64,000 nucleotides of DNA from Streptomyces acidiscabies (GCF_020010905.1 NZ_JAGJBY010000002.1:1984001-2048000); one strand, 5' to 3'. Positions 25,442-34,591 are shown, numbered from the stretch's first letter. The notes: generated by a model from the sequence alone, not told the origin. Translations and numbers: made by a program.

Positions 25442-26119
25442 CTACGCTTCCGTCTCTTCCCTCCGCACCGACAGCAAGTCCTCCAGCTGTTCCTCCCTCG
25501 CCTGGGCCGCTACGAACAGGAGTTCGTCGCCCGGTTCCAGGGAGTCTTCCGGGGTGGGGGTGAGGACTCGGGTGCCTCGGATGATCGTGACCAAGGATGT
25601 GTCCTCGGGCCATTCCACGTCGCCCACCTGTGTGCCGGCCAGCGCTGATTCCTCGGGGAGGGTCAGCTCGACCAGGTTCGCGTCGCCGTGGCTGAAGCGC
25701 AGGAGGCGGACCAGGTCGCCCACCGAGACCGCCTCCTCCACCAGCGCCGACATCAGGCGGGGGGTGGAGACCGCCACGTCCACGCCCCAGGACTCGTTGA
25801 AGAGCCACTCGTTCTTGGGGTTGTTGACGCGGGCGACGACCCGGGGGACGCCGTACTCCGTCTTCGCCAGCAGGGAGACGACCAGGTTGACCTTGTCGTC
25901 GCCCGTCGCGGCGATGACGACGTTGCAGCGCTGGAGCGCCGCCTCGTCCAGGGACGTGATCTCGCAGGCGTCGGCCAGCAGCCACTCCGCCTGGGGGACC
26001 CGCTCGACGGAGATGGCCGTGGGGGCCTTGTCGACGAGGAGGACCTCGTGGCCGTTCTCCAGCAGCTCGCCCGCGATCGAGCGGCCGACGGCGCCGGCTC
26101 CGGCGATGGCGACCCTCAT
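25442..26119 (-). CDS. trkA: TrkA family potassium uptake regulatory protein (second copy)
   Basis: 225 residues: an N-terminal RCK_N Rossmann domain with NAD motif MRVAIAGAGAVGRSIAGELL, then an RCK_C (TrkA_C) domain from about 145. Such subunits sit on the cytoplasmic face of potassium transporters and gate them in response to nucleotides. The ATG overlaps the stop of the upstream trkA gene by 4 bp (26116-26119). The pair matches actinobacterial CeoB/CeoC arrangements. Confidence 0.92.
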   Translation of the reverse strand: MRVAIAGAGAVGRSIAGELLENGHEVLLVDKAPTAISVERVPQAEWLLADACEITSLDEAALQRCNVVIAATGDDKVNLVVSLLAKTEYGVPRVVARVNNPKNEWLFNESWGVDVAVSTPRLMSALVEEAVSVGDLVRLLRFSHGDANLVELTLPEESALAGTQVGDVEWPEDTSLVTIIRGTRVLTPTPEDSLEPGDELLFVAAQAREEQLEDLLSVRREETEA

Positions 26120-26787
26120 CGGTGACCGCCTTCCTGGGGGCCCTCGGCGAAGACCGCCTCGACCTTCTCGACCTCGTCGGTCCGCATCATGACGTGCACG
26201 AGGTCGCCTTCCTGGAGGACCGTCTGCGAGGTCGGCAGGATCGCCTCGCCCAGCCGGGTGAGGAACGCCACACGGACCCCGGTCTCCTCCTGGAGCGTGC
26301 TGATCTTGTGGCCGATCCACGACGCCGACGCGTGCACCTCGGCGAGTTGCACGCCCCCGGTGGGATCGCGCCACAGCGGCTCGGCGCCGGACGGCAGGAG
26401 CCGGCGCAGCATCTGGTCGGCGGTCCAGCGGACCGTGGCGACCGTCGGGATGCCCAGGCGCTGGTAGACCTCGGCGCGGCGCGGATCGTAGATCCTGGCC
26501 GCGACGTTCTCCACGCCGAACATCTCACGCGCCACCCGGGCCGCGATGATGTTGGAGTTGTCGCCGCTGGAGACGGCCGCGAAGGCGCCCGCCTCCTCGA
26601 TGCCGGCCTCGCGCAGGGTGTCCTGGTCGAAGCCGATCCCGGTGACCCGGCGACCGCCGAAGGAGGACCCCAGGCGCCGGAAGGCGGTCGGGTCCTGGTC
26701 GATCACCGCGACCGTGTGCCCCTGCCGCTCCAGGGTCTGCGCGAGGGCTGAGCCCACTCGGCCGCAGCCCATGATGACGATGTGCAT
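26116..26787 (-). CDS. trkA: TrkA family potassium uptake regulatory protein (first copy)
   Basis: 223 residues with RCK_N (MHIVIMGCGRVGSALAQTLE, NAD motif GxGxxG; acidic end of strand 2 in VIDQD) and RCK_C from about 140. It is translationally coupled to the second trkA gene by an ATGA overlap. Only AAGG directly before the ATG is visible, a poor ribosome site. The gene is divergent from the KimA-like permease across 319 bp. Confidence 0.92.
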   Translation of the reverse strand: MHIVIMGCGRVGSALAQTLERQGHTVAVIDQDPTAFRRLGSSFGGRRVTGIGFDQDTLREAGIEEAGAFAAVSSGDNSNIIAARVAREMFGVENVAARIYDPRRAEVYQRLGIPTVATVRWTADQMLRRLLPSGAEPLWRDPTGGVQLAEVHASASWIGHKISTLQEETGVRVAFLTRLGEAILPTSQTVLQEGDLVHVMMRTDEVEKVEAVFAEGPQEGGHR

Positions 26788-26850
26788 GGCCTTACACCAC
26801 GCTCCCCACAGGTCCACTGACCTGCTTCGCTGTCGTTCTCATGTTCCTCT

Positions 26851-26886
26851 CTCGGCTCTTCGGGCAAATCTCGGCTCTTCGGGCAA
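26851..26886. repeat. 17-bp tandem direct repeat (two perfect copies)
   Basis: Two identical 17-bp copies 19 bp apart, 64-99 bp upstream of the first trkA ATG, in the likely promoter zone; a possible activator or repressor site. Confidence 0.6.
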
Positions 26887-27092
26887 GGTGTCGCGGCCGG
26901 ATGGCGACCGCCAGGCAGACATCATGCCCGGGATTCCGCCGGTCCAGGGCCCCGGGGACCGCCGTCGAGTGCCCACCTCCAACGTAGCGGTTCTCCCCGG
27001 CGGCCTCGCGGGCGGATGACGGAGCGGCCGGTTCCGGGTGGCCGCGCCGTGAAGGTCGTCTCCGGGTGTGGGCGGCCGGTTGTTCGAAGGCT

Positions 27093-27098
27093 TACGAT
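27093..27098 (+). promoter_or_regulatory. -10 box of a leaderless promoter (KimA-like permease)
   Basis: TACGAT lies 8 nt before the GTG at 27107; no ribosome site is present. Confidence 0.45.
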
Positions 27099-27106
27099 TC
27101 CCTGTT

Positions 27107-29182
27107 GTGTCCAAACTGACCGACGTGCCCAAACGGATCCTGATCGGGCGCGCTCTGCGCAGTGATCGGCTTGGGGAAACGCTCCTGCCGAAGCGCATCG
27201 CCCTCCCTGTCTTCGCCTCCGACCCGCTGTCCTCCGTGGCCTACGCGCCCGGGGAGGTGCTGCTGGTCCTGTCCATCGCGGGCGTGTCGGCGTACCACTT
27301 CTCGCCCTGGATCGCCCTCGCGGTGGTCGTCCTGATGTTCACCGTGGTCGCCTCCTACCGGCAGAACGTCCACGCGTACCCGAGCGGCGGCGGCGACTAC
27401 GAGGTGGCGACCACCAACCTCGGCCCCAAGGCGGGACTGACCGTCGCGAGCGCGCTGCTCGTCGACTACGTCCTGACCGTCGCCGTGTCCATCGCCTCCG
27501 GCATCGAGAACCTCGGCTCCGCGATCCCCTTCGTCGTCGAGCACAAGACGGCGTGCGCGGTCGCGGTGATCGTCCTGCTGACGCTGATGAACCTGCGCGG
27601 CGTGAAGGAGTCCGGGAAGCTCTTCGCGATCCCGACGTACGTGTTCGTCGCGGGCGTCTTCATCATGATCGCGTGGGGTGCGTACCGCGGCCTCGTCCTG
27701 GACGACTCCATGCGCGCGCCGACCGCGCACTTCGAGATCAAGGCCGAGCACCAGGGGCTCGCCGGGTTCGCGCTGGTCTTCCTGCTGCTGCGGGCCTTCT
27801 CCTCCGGCTGCGCCGCGCTCACCGGCGTCGAGGCGATCTCCAACGGCGTACCCGCCTTCCGCAAGCCCAAGTCGAAGAACGCGGCCTCCACGCTCGCCGC
27901 GATGGGGCTGCTGGCGGTGACGATGTTCTGCGGGATCATCGTCCTCGCGCTCGTCACGGACGTACGGATGGCGGAGAACCCGGCGACGGACCTGCTGAAG
28001 AACGGTGTCGAGGTCGGGTCCGGGTACGTGCAGAACCCGGTGATCACGCAGGTCGCCGAGGCCGTGTTCGGCAAGGGGAGCTTCCTGTTCATCGTGCTCG
28101 CCGCGGCGACCGCGCTCGTGCTGTTCCTCGCCGCGAACACCGCCTACAACGGGTTCCCGGTGCTCGGGTCGATCCTCGCGCAGGACCGGTACCTGCCGCG
28201 CCAGCTGCACACCCGCGGCGACCGGCTCGCCTTCTCCAACGGCATCGTGCTGCTCGCCGGCGCCGCGATCCTCCTCGTGTGGATCTACGGCGCCGACTCG
28301 ACGCGGCTCATCCAGCTGTACATCGTCGGTGTGTTCGTCTCCTTCACGCTGAGCCAGACCGGGATGGTCCGGCACTGGAACCGGCACCTCGCCGGCGAGA
28401 CCGACCCCGCCAAGCGCCGGCACATGGTCCGCTCGCGGGCCATCAACGCGTTCGGCGCGTTCTTCACCGGGCTCGTCCTCGTCGTCGTCCTCGTCACGAA
28501 GTTCACGCACGGCGCGTGGGTCGCGCTGCTCGGGATGGTCATCTTCTTCGCGACGATGACCGCGATCCGCAAGCACTACGACGGGGTCGCGGCGGAGCTC
28601 GTGGCGACCGAGGGGCCCAGCGACGACAGCGTCCGGCCCTCCCGCGTCCACTCCGTGCTGCTCGTCTCCAAGATCCACCGGCCGACGCTGCGCGCGCTCG
28701 CCTTCGCCAAGCTCATGCGGTCCGACTCGCTGGAGGCGCTCACCGTCAACGTCGACCCCGTCGAGACGAAGGCGCTGCGCGAGGAGTGGGAACGGCGCGG
28801 GATCGACGTACCGCTCAAGGTCCTCGACTCGCCCTACCGGGAGGTCACGCGGCCGGTCATCGAGTACGTCAAGAGCCTGCGGCGGGAGTCGCCGCGCGAC
28901 GCGGTGTCGGTGATCATCCCCGAGTACGTCGTGGGGCACTGGTACGAGCATCTGCTGCACAACCAGAGCGCCCTGCGCCTCAAGGGCCGCCTCCTCTTCA
29001 CGCCGGGGATCATGGTGACGTCCGTCCCCTACCAGCTCCAGTCCTCGGAGGCGGCGAAGCAGCGCGCCCGGCGCCGGCAGGAGTGGAACGCGCCGGGGTC
29101 CGTGCGGCGGGGTCCGGCGGGGTCGCCCGAGCGGGAGCGGGAGCGGGAGCGGGCTCGGGAGAGCGGGGGGCGGGGGGAGTAG
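27107..29182 (+). CDS. APC superfamily permease, KimA/YdaO-like potassium transporter
   Basis: 691 residues. About 12 membrane helices fill residues 30-490, with the APC-type helix 1 region FASDPLSSVAYAPGEVLLVL. The cytoplasmic C-terminal domain (about 510-660) has a UspA-like fold (VHSVLLVSKIHRPTLRALAFA, LTVNVDP). This domain order is that of KimA, the potassium importer of Bacillus controlled by c-di-AMP. A very basic and acidic ER-repeat tail (SPERERERERARE) follows. The divergent neighbours are two TrkA subunits, which supports a potassium role. Amino-acid transport remains possible. Confidence 0.85.
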   Translation: MSKLTDVPKRILIGRALRSDRLGETLLPKRIALPVFASDPLSSVAYAPGEVLLVLSIAGVSAYHFSPWIALAVVVLMFTVVASYRQNVHAYPSGGGDYEVATTNLGPKAGLTVASALLVDYVLTVAVSIASGIENLGSAIPFVVEHKTACAVAVIVLLTLMNLRGVKESGKLFAIPTYVFVAGVFIMIAWGAYRGLVLDDSMRAPTAHFEIKAEHQGLAGFALVFLLLRAFSSGCAALTGVEAISNGVPAFRKPKSKNAASTLAAMGLLAVTMFCGIIVLALVTDVRMAENPATDLLKNGVEVGSGYVQNPVITQVAEAVFGKGSFLFIVLAAATALVLFLAANTAYNGFPVLGSILAQDRYLPRQLHTRGDRLAFSNGIVLLAGAAILLVWIYGADSTRLIQLYIVGVFVSFTLSQTGMVRHWNRHLAGETDPAKRRHMVRSRAINAFGAFFTGLVLVVVLVTKFTHGAWVALLGMVIFFATMTAIRKHYDGVAAELVATEGPSDDSVRPSRVHSVLLVSKIHRPTLRALAFAKLMRSDSLEALTVNVDPVETKALREEWERRGIDVPLKVLDSPYREVTRPVIEYVKSLRRESPRDAVSVIIPEYVVGHWYEHLLHNQSALRLKGRLLFTPGIMVTSVPYQLQSSEAAKQRARRRQEWNAPGSVRRGPAGSPERERERERARESGGRGE

Positions 29183-29244
29183 GGGCGTACGAGGGGGGTG
29201 AGTGCGGGGCTTCTGCTGCGGTCGTCGGGGCTGTGTGCAGGGCC

Positions 29245-29250
29245 TAGACT
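29245..29250 (+). promoter_or_regulatory. Possible -10 box (RNA methyltransferase)
   Basis: TAGACT in the 153-bp gap after the permease gene; it would give a leader of about 80 nt. No good -35 box is visible. Confidence 0.35.
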
Positions 29251-29335
29251 GGACGGCTGTCGTCGTACGGCGGTCCTGAGGGCGCCGTCTCCGCCGCACA
29301 CCCCCGTCGCCTTTCCGATCTGGAGTCACCCCGCC

Positions 29336-30697
29336 ATGCAGGCAGAACCGAAGAAACAGCAGGCGGGGGAGGCTCTCGAGGAGCGGGAGTCTCTTGTCGG
29401 TCGCGAGTACGAGGTCGAGGTCGGGGCCGTCGCCCACGGCGGGCACTGCATCGCGCGCACCGACGAGGGGCAGGTGCTGTTCGTGCGCCATGCCCTGCCC
29501 GGGGAGCGGGTCGTCGCGCGGGTCACCGAGGGCGAGGTGGGCGCGCGGTTCCTGCGGGCCGACGCCGTCGAGGTGCTCACCGCGTCCAAGGACCGGGTCG
29601 AGGCGCCGTGCCCCTTCGCCGGGCCCGGCCGCTGCGGCGGCTGCGACTGGCAGCACGCCAAGCCCGGGGCCCAGCGCCGTATGAAGGGCGAGGTCCTCGC
29701 CGAACAGCTCCTGCGGCTCGCCGGGCTCACCCCCGAGGAGGCCGGCTGGGACGGCACCGTCATGCCCGCCGAGGGCGACAAGCTGCCCTCCGGCGAGGTG
29801 CCGCAGTGGCGTACGAGGGTGCAGTACGCCGTCGACCTGGACGGCAACGCGGGTCTGCGCCGGCACCGTTCGCACGAGGTCGAGGTCATCGACCACTGCA
29901 TGATCGCGGCGCCGGGCGTCTCCGAACTCGGCGTCGAGAAGCGCGACTGGATCGGCATGGAGTCCGTCGAGGCGATCGCCGCGACCGGGTCCCAGGACCG
30001 GCAGGTCATCCTCACGCCCCGGCCGGGCGCCCGCCTTCCCCTCGTCGAGCTCGACAAACCCGTATCCGTCATGCGCGTCGAGGAGAAGGACGGCGGGGTC
30101 CACCGGGTCCACGGCCGGCCCTTCGTCCGCGAGCGCGCCGACGGGCGTACGCACCGGGTCGGCAGCGGCGGGTTCTGGCAGGTCCACCCCAAGGCGGCGG
30201 ACACGCTCGTCCTCGCGGTCATGCAGGGGCTCCTGCCGCGCAAGGGCGAGATGGCCCTCGACCTCTACTGCGGCGTGGGGTTGTTCGCCGGCGCCCTCGC
30301 GGACCGGCTCGGCGAGAAGGGCGCGGTGCTCGGCATCGAGTCCGGCAAGCGGGCGGTCGAGGACGCGCGGCACAACCTCGCCGAGTTCCCGCGCGTGCGG
30401 ATCGAGCAGGGCAAGGTGGACTCGGTCCTTCCCCGCACCGGGATCACGGAGGTCGACCTGATCGTCCTCGATCCGCCTCGGGCGGGGGCCGGTCGGTCGA
30501 CCGTCAAGCACCTCGCGTCCCTCGGCGCTCGGCGGATCGCGTACGTGGCGTGTGATCCGGCTGCGCTGGCCCGGGACCTGGGGTACTTCCGGGACGGGGG
30601 GTACAAGGTGCGGACGCTTCGGGCGTTCGACCTGTTCCCGATGACGAGCCACCTGGAGTGCGTGGCGATCCTGGAGCCGGTGGCCAAGAAGTCCTGA
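29336..30697 (+). CDS. Class I SAM-dependent RNA m5U methyltransferase (TrmA/RumA family)
   Basis: 453 residues. An N-terminal TRAM domain (about 22-75) is followed by a cysteine cluster CPFAGPGRCGGC, typical of the [4Fe-4S] site of RumA/RlmD, and a C-terminal methyltransferase with ALDLYCGVGLFAG (SAM), VDLIVLDPPRAGAG and the catalytic-cysteine motif IAYVACDPAALARDL. It methylates uridine C5 in rRNA or tRNA; which one cannot be told. ATG 29336 is preceded by GGAG about 10 nt upstream. Confidence 0.9.
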   Translation: MQAEPKKQQAGEALEERESLVGREYEVEVGAVAHGGHCIARTDEGQVLFVRHALPGERVVARVTEGEVGARFLRADAVEVLTASKDRVEAPCPFAGPGRCGGCDWQHAKPGAQRRMKGEVLAEQLLRLAGLTPEEAGWDGTVMPAEGDKLPSGEVPQWRTRVQYAVDLDGNAGLRRHRSHEVEVIDHCMIAAPGVSELGVEKRDWIGMESVEAIAATGSQDRQVILTPRPGARLPLVELDKPVSVMRVEEKDGGVHRVHGRPFVRERADGRTHRVGSGGFWQVHPKAADTLVLAVMQGLLPRKGEMALDLYCGVGLFAGALADRLGEKGAVLGIESGKRAVEDARHNLAEFPRVRIEQGKVDSVLPRTGITEVDLIVLDPPRAGAGRSTVKHLASLGARRIAYVACDPAALARDLGYFRDGGYKVRTLRAFDLFPMTSHLECVAILEPVAKKS

Positions 30698-30707
30698 TCC
30701 GCGACGG

Positions 30708-31200
30708 CTACCTCTCCGCCGCGCCCAGCCGCTGGGCCGCCGTGTCGCCGCGGCGGCCGACCGGTACGACGCCGGTCGCGGCGGCGAGGCCGTACGCGGG
30801 CATGTCGACGTACACCGACTCGTAGGAGCCCGCCGGGACGATGAACGTCTCGTGCCCGATGCCGACGTTTCCCCTTTCCGGCGCGTGCGCGGCGGTTGAA
30901 CTCGGTCCAGGCGGGCCGGTGTTCGAGGTCGCGCTGGTGGGCGTAGGCCAGGAGCCGGTCCTTGTCGGTCCAGTACTGGACGACGTAGAAGTCCCGGAAG
31001 CCGCCGTAGAGCACCTGGTAGCCGAGCAGCCCTCGGCTCTTCTCCTGTGACAGCTCGCGCAGCATGCGCGGCATCGACCTGAAGGCCGGCAGCCAACTGG
31101 AGAGTGCCCGCAGTCGGTTGATCCGCAGCCCGATGTGGAAGACGACGACGTCGCCCTCGGCTGCGGCGGTGTTACGGCCGGGAACCACTTTCTCGGACAT
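30708..31200 (-). pseudogene. DUF4188 (monooxygenase-like) gene with a one-base frameshift
   Basis: ATG 31200, behind a strong GAGGAGG, opens a DUF4188-type protein (MSEKVVPGRNTAAAEGDVVV... DKDRLLAYAHQRDLEHR) that runs about 110 residues. At about 30868-30877 (plus-strand run TTTCCCCTTT) the continuation, VGIGHETFIVPAGSYESVYV, lies in another frame and ends at 30708. Removing one base from the A-run on the coding strand restores a protein of about 163 residues. Either the gene is recently broken or there is a sequencing error in the homopolymers. DUF4188 proteins have a dimeric alpha/beta-barrel monooxygenase fold. Confidence 0.8.
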
Positions 31201-31289
31201 GAGCCTCCTCTGATCCTGCTTCCGCACGGCCGACAGCAAGCTACGCCGCCGCACTGGACGGGAAGGGAACGCGCCCGGGGGCCGGACTC

Positions 31290-31305
31290 CACTGATCGTT
31301 CAGTG
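31290..31305. promoter_or_regulatory. Inverted repeat CACTGA-TCGT-TCAGTG
   Basis: 6-bp arms with a 4-bp spacer between the divergent DUF4188 and SARP-type genes; an operator-like site of unknown regulator. Confidence 0.4.
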
Positions 31306-31426
31306 CGGCGCCCCGGCTTTCTGCCGGGCGGAACCCGCCTCAATCGCTTTCCCTGCCACGGGACTTGGGCCACCATGGACGGTGGATGGCGGCGACGGCC
31401 GACCCGAGGCCGGGACGGGAGAGGGG

Positions 31427-34400
31427 ATGGCTTCCTCCGCTGCGTCCGCGCGGCTGCGGATCCTCGGGCCGCTGCGGATCTGGCGCGACGGCGTCGAACT
31501 CGACCCCGGACCTCGGCAGCAGTCGTACCTGCTCGCGATCCTGGTCGCCCGCGCGGGTGAGCCGGTCAGTACGAGCGAACTGGTCGACCTGATCTGGGCC
31601 GAGGACGTCCCGGCGTCGGCCGTGAACATTCTCCAGAAGTACGTCGGCGCGCTGCGACGGCTGCTCGAACCTCCGCTGCCCGCCCGTGAAGCCGGCTCGT
31701 TCCTCCACCGGCGCGGCAGTTCCTACCTCTTCACCGCCGGCGCCACCACGCTGGACCTCGTCGCTTTCCGGGACCGCGTCGACGCCGCCACAGCCGCGCT
31801 GACCCGGCACGATCACGAGGCGGCCCTCGACCACTACGCCGGAGCGCTCGGGCTCTGGCACGGCCCGGCGGGCGACGGGATCGCCGACGGGACACCGGCC
31901 GTGACGGTCTTCGCCGCCCTCGACAACGAGTTCTACGCCGCGTGCACGGCGGCGGCCGAGCTCGCCGTGTCCCTGGGCCGGCCGGAGCGGGTGCTCGCGG
32001 CGCTGCGGCTGGCCGCGTCGATGGCACCGTTCGACGAACCCGTGCTGGCCGCTCTCGTCGGCGTGCTCGGCGCCGCCGGCCGCCAGGCGGAGGCGCTGTC
32101 GGTGTTCCGCCAGGCCCGCGACCGGCTCGCCGAGGAACTCGGCATCGACCCGGGGCCCGCGCTGGCGGAGGCACAGCGGCGGATCCTCACGCAGACCCCG
32201 GCGCCGAGGCCCGCACGGGAGGAGGCCGGGCGGCCCACGGCAGCCACCTTGATCGGCCGGACCGGGGAACTCGCCACGCTGCGGCGCACGGTGGAGCGCG
32301 CCCTCGCCGGTGACACCGCGATCGGCGTCGTCGAAGGCGAACCGGGCGCGGGCAAGACCCGGCTGCTGGAGGAGGCCGCCGCCGTGGCGGGCCGGCTGGG
32401 CGCGCTCACCGTCTGGGGCACCTGTCTGGAGGGCGACGGGACACCGGCGATGTGGCTGTGGGAGCAGGCGCTCGGCCGGCTCGTGCGCGATCTGCCGGCT
32501 CCGGCGGGCGAACAGTGGTTCACCGGCGGCCTCGGGGGCCTCCTCGCCGCAGGGGACGGCGCGAACCGGGAGGTTCCCGACGGCAACGCCCGGTTCCGGC
32601 TGTTCGAACAGGTCGTCGCCCTCGTCGGGCAGGCCTCGGCGCGGCGGCCGACCCTCCTCGTACTCGACGACCTCCAGTGGGCCGACGCCACCTCCCTGCT
32701 GTTGCTGCGGCACCTGGCGGAGCGGCTGCCCCCAAGGACCGCGATCATCGGCGCGTTGCGCGACCGCGCACCCGCGGTCGGCCCGGAGCTCTCCCGGGCG
32801 CTGGCCGCCGTCGGCCGCCTGCCCGGTCACCGCAGGCTGCGGCTCGGGCCGCTCGGCCGGGCCGACGTCGCCGAACTCGTCCGCCACGAGGTCGGCCAGG
32901 ACCCGGGCGACGCCGTCACCCGCGCCATCCACGCCCGGACCTCCGGCAACCCGTTCTTCGTCCGCGAACTGTCCCGGCTCCTCAGCCGGGACGGCGCGAT
33001 CGGCGACCTGCCCGCGGCGGCCGGGGTCCCTTCCACCGTCCACGACGTCGTCCGCGACCGGATGGCCGGGCTCGACGACGACGCCCGCGACCTGCTGCAC
33101 GTGGCCGCGCTGATCGGCCGCGACGTCGACCTCAGGCTGCTGTCCCGCGCCACCGGCGTGGCCGCCGCGGACTGCCTGCGTCACCTGGAACCGCTGCGCA
33201 CGCTGGGGCTGCTCGAACCCGGGCCGCACGACCCGTTCTCGCTCCGCTTCGCCCACGACCTGGTGCGCGAGTCGGTCTCCGACACCGCGCCGAAACAGCG
33301 GGCCACCCTCATGCATCTGCGCATCGCGGACGCGCTCGAACAGATCCACGCCGACGACGAGTGCGCCGCCGAACGCCTCGCCCACCACCTGTGGGCCGCC
33401 GGCCCCCTCGTCGAGCCCGACCGCACCGCGCGGGCGGTCATCCACGCCGGGCGCCGCGCGGCGGCCAAACTCGCCTTCGAGTCCGCCGGCCGGCTGCTGG
33501 GCGCCGCCGTACAGGCCACCCGGGCCTCGGGCCTCATGGAGCTGGAGTTCTCCGCCCTCACGCTCCTCGCCATCGTCGTCAGACGCGAGGCGGGGTACGA
33601 CACCTCGACCTTCGACCTGCTGGAGCGCGCCGAGTACCTGGCCCGCGCCCTCGGCCGGGAGTCGGAGGCCGCCGACTTCCTGTTCATCCGCCTGGTCGGT
33701 GCCCACACCTCCCTGGAGAACGGCCGCGGGCAGCTGGCCCGCCGTATGCACGAGCTCGGCCAGGTGTCCGGCGACCCGGTCGTCGTCCGCTACGGCCGGC
33801 TGGCCTGGGGGCTGCACCAGTGGGACATCGGCAACATCGGCGAGGCGCACCGGGCCTTCACCGAGGCGGACGTCGCCGCTCCGGGCGCAGAGACACCGCT
33901 CAGGCGGGACGGCCTCACCATCAGGGAAGGGCCCTTCATGCGGGCGGCCATGACCGGGCTGCTCGGTGACGTCCACGCGGCGCTGGCCCTCGTCGACACG
34001 TGGGACCCCTCGGAGGACCCGTACGCGGCCTCGGTCCGGGTCTACTACACGACCATGATCGCCTCCATGGCCGGGGACGCCGAGGCGGCACGGCGAGCCG
34101 GTGAGCGGTGGGCCGCCGCCGGGCTCGACCGGCTCCGCACCCAGCGGGACCACTACATCCGGCAGGGCTGGTGCTGGGGGCGTGCCCTCACCGGCGAGGA
34201 CCCGGAGGGCGCCGCGGCCGAGGCCGGGGAACTCCTGGCCGCGCACCTGCTCGATCCGCCGCAGTGGGGCATCACCTACCACTACGCGCTGATCGCCGAG
34301 ATGTGGCTGGCAGCCGGGTCGCCCGAGCGGGCCGACGCCGCTCTCGACCGGGCCGAACAGACCATGCGGGACTACGGCCAGCGGTACGCCGAGGGGCTGC

Positions 34401-34591
34401 TCCTGCTGCTGAAGGCACGCCTGCTCCAGGCTCGCGGTGCGTCCCTCACCGCTGTCCGCGCCGCCGCCGAACGGGCCCGTACGCGATCCACCGCAGGCGA
34501 GGCGCACCTGTTCGCGCGCCGCGCCGAACGCTTCCTCTCCGGCCTCGGGGAAAAGAACGGGCAGAACGATCAGCCGTACCGGCGTCCTTGA
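31427..34591 (+). CDS. AfsR/SARP-type transcriptional regulator with AAA ATPase and TPR-like C-terminus
   Basis: 1054 residues. An OmpR-type winged-helix DNA-binding domain (about 8-95) leads to a bacterial transcriptional activator domain (BTAD, about 100-245, ending LAEELGIDPGPAL). An AAA/NACHT-like ATPase (about 270-600) has P-loop VVEGEPGAGKTRLLE near 303 and Walker B TLLVLDDLQWADATS. A long alpha-helical, TPR-like C-terminus (about 640-1040) follows. Large SARPs activate secondary-metabolite or stress genes. ATG 31427 follows GGGAGAGGGG. No biosynthetic cluster is next to it, so its target is unknown; the downstream exported hydrolase starts 119 bp after the stop. Confidence 0.9.
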   Translation: MASSAASARLRILGPLRIWRDGVELDPGPRQQSYLLAILVARAGEPVSTSELVDLIWAEDVPASAVNILQKYVGALRRLLEPPLPAREAGSFLHRRGSSYLFTAGATTLDLVAFRDRVDAATAALTRHDHEAALDHYAGALGLWHGPAGDGIADGTPAVTVFAALDNEFYAACTAAAELAVSLGRPERVLAALRLAASMAPFDEPVLAALVGVLGAAGRQAEALSVFRQARDRLAEELGIDPGPALAEAQRRILTQTPAPRPAREEAGRPTAATLIGRTGELATLRRTVERALAGDTAIGVVEGEPGAGKTRLLEEAAAVAGRLGALTVWGTCLEGDGTPAMWLWEQALGRLVRDLPAPAGEQWFTGGLGGLLAAGDGANREVPDGNARFRLFEQVVALVGQASARRPTLLVLDDLQWADATSLLLLRHLAERLPPRTAIIGALRDRAPAVGPELSRALAAVGRLPGHRRLRLGPLGRADVAELVRHEVGQDPGDAVTRAIHARTSGNPFFVRELSRLLSRDGAIGDLPAAAGVPSTVHDVVRDRMAGLDDDARDLLHVAALIGRDVDLRLLSRATGVAAADCLRHLEPLRTLGLLEPGPHDPFSLRFAHDLVRESVSDTAPKQRATLMHLRIADALEQIHADDECAAERLAHHLWAAGPLVEPDRTARAVIHAGRRAAAKLAFESAGRLLGAAVQATRASGLMELEFSALTLLAIVVRREAGYDTSTFDLLERAEYLARALGRESEAADFLFIRLVGAHTSLENGRGQLARRMHELGQVSGDPVVVRYGRLAWGLHQWDIGNIGEAHRAFTEADVAAPGAETPLRRDGLTIREGPFMRAAMTGLLGDVHAALALVDTWDPSEDPYAASVRVYYTTMIASMAGDAEAARRAGERWAAAGLDRLRTQRDHYIRQGWCWGRALTGEDPEGAAAEAGELLAAHLLDPPQWGITYHYALIAEMWLAAGSPERADAALDRAEQTMRDYGQRYAEGLLLLLKARLLQARGASLTAVRAAAERARTRSTAGEAHLFARRAERFLSGLGEKNGQNDQPYRRP

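Larger units (their letters stand above)
26788..27106. other. Divergent intergenic region between trkA and KimA-like genes
   Basis: 319 bp with no gene. A tandem direct repeat, CTCGGCTCTTCGGGCAA, occurs at 26851-26867 and 26870-26886 (period 19 bp). I looked for a ydaO-type c-di-AMP riboswitch before the permease and saw none. Confidence 0.55.

Noticed and set aside
26788..27106. c-di-AMP (ydaO) riboswitch before the KimA-like gene
   Set aside because: No conserved riboswitch segments seen, and the likely -10 box is only 8 nt before the start codon, leaving no leader.
30860..30880. Programmed -1 frameshift at the DUF4188 break
   Set aside because: The shift needed to join the frames is +1, and GGGAAAC is not in the slippery register; a mutation or sequence error is simpler.
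27092..31096. A 1334-codon minus-strand open frame
   Set aside because: It is antisense to the permease and methyltransferase genes, has no start context, and its product is the Arg/Gly/Asp/Val-rich low-complexity sequence typical of shadow frames in high-GC DNA.
31340..34507. A 1055-codon minus-strand open frame
   Set aside because: Exactly antisense to the SARP-type gene, whose domains are unmistakable on the plus strand.
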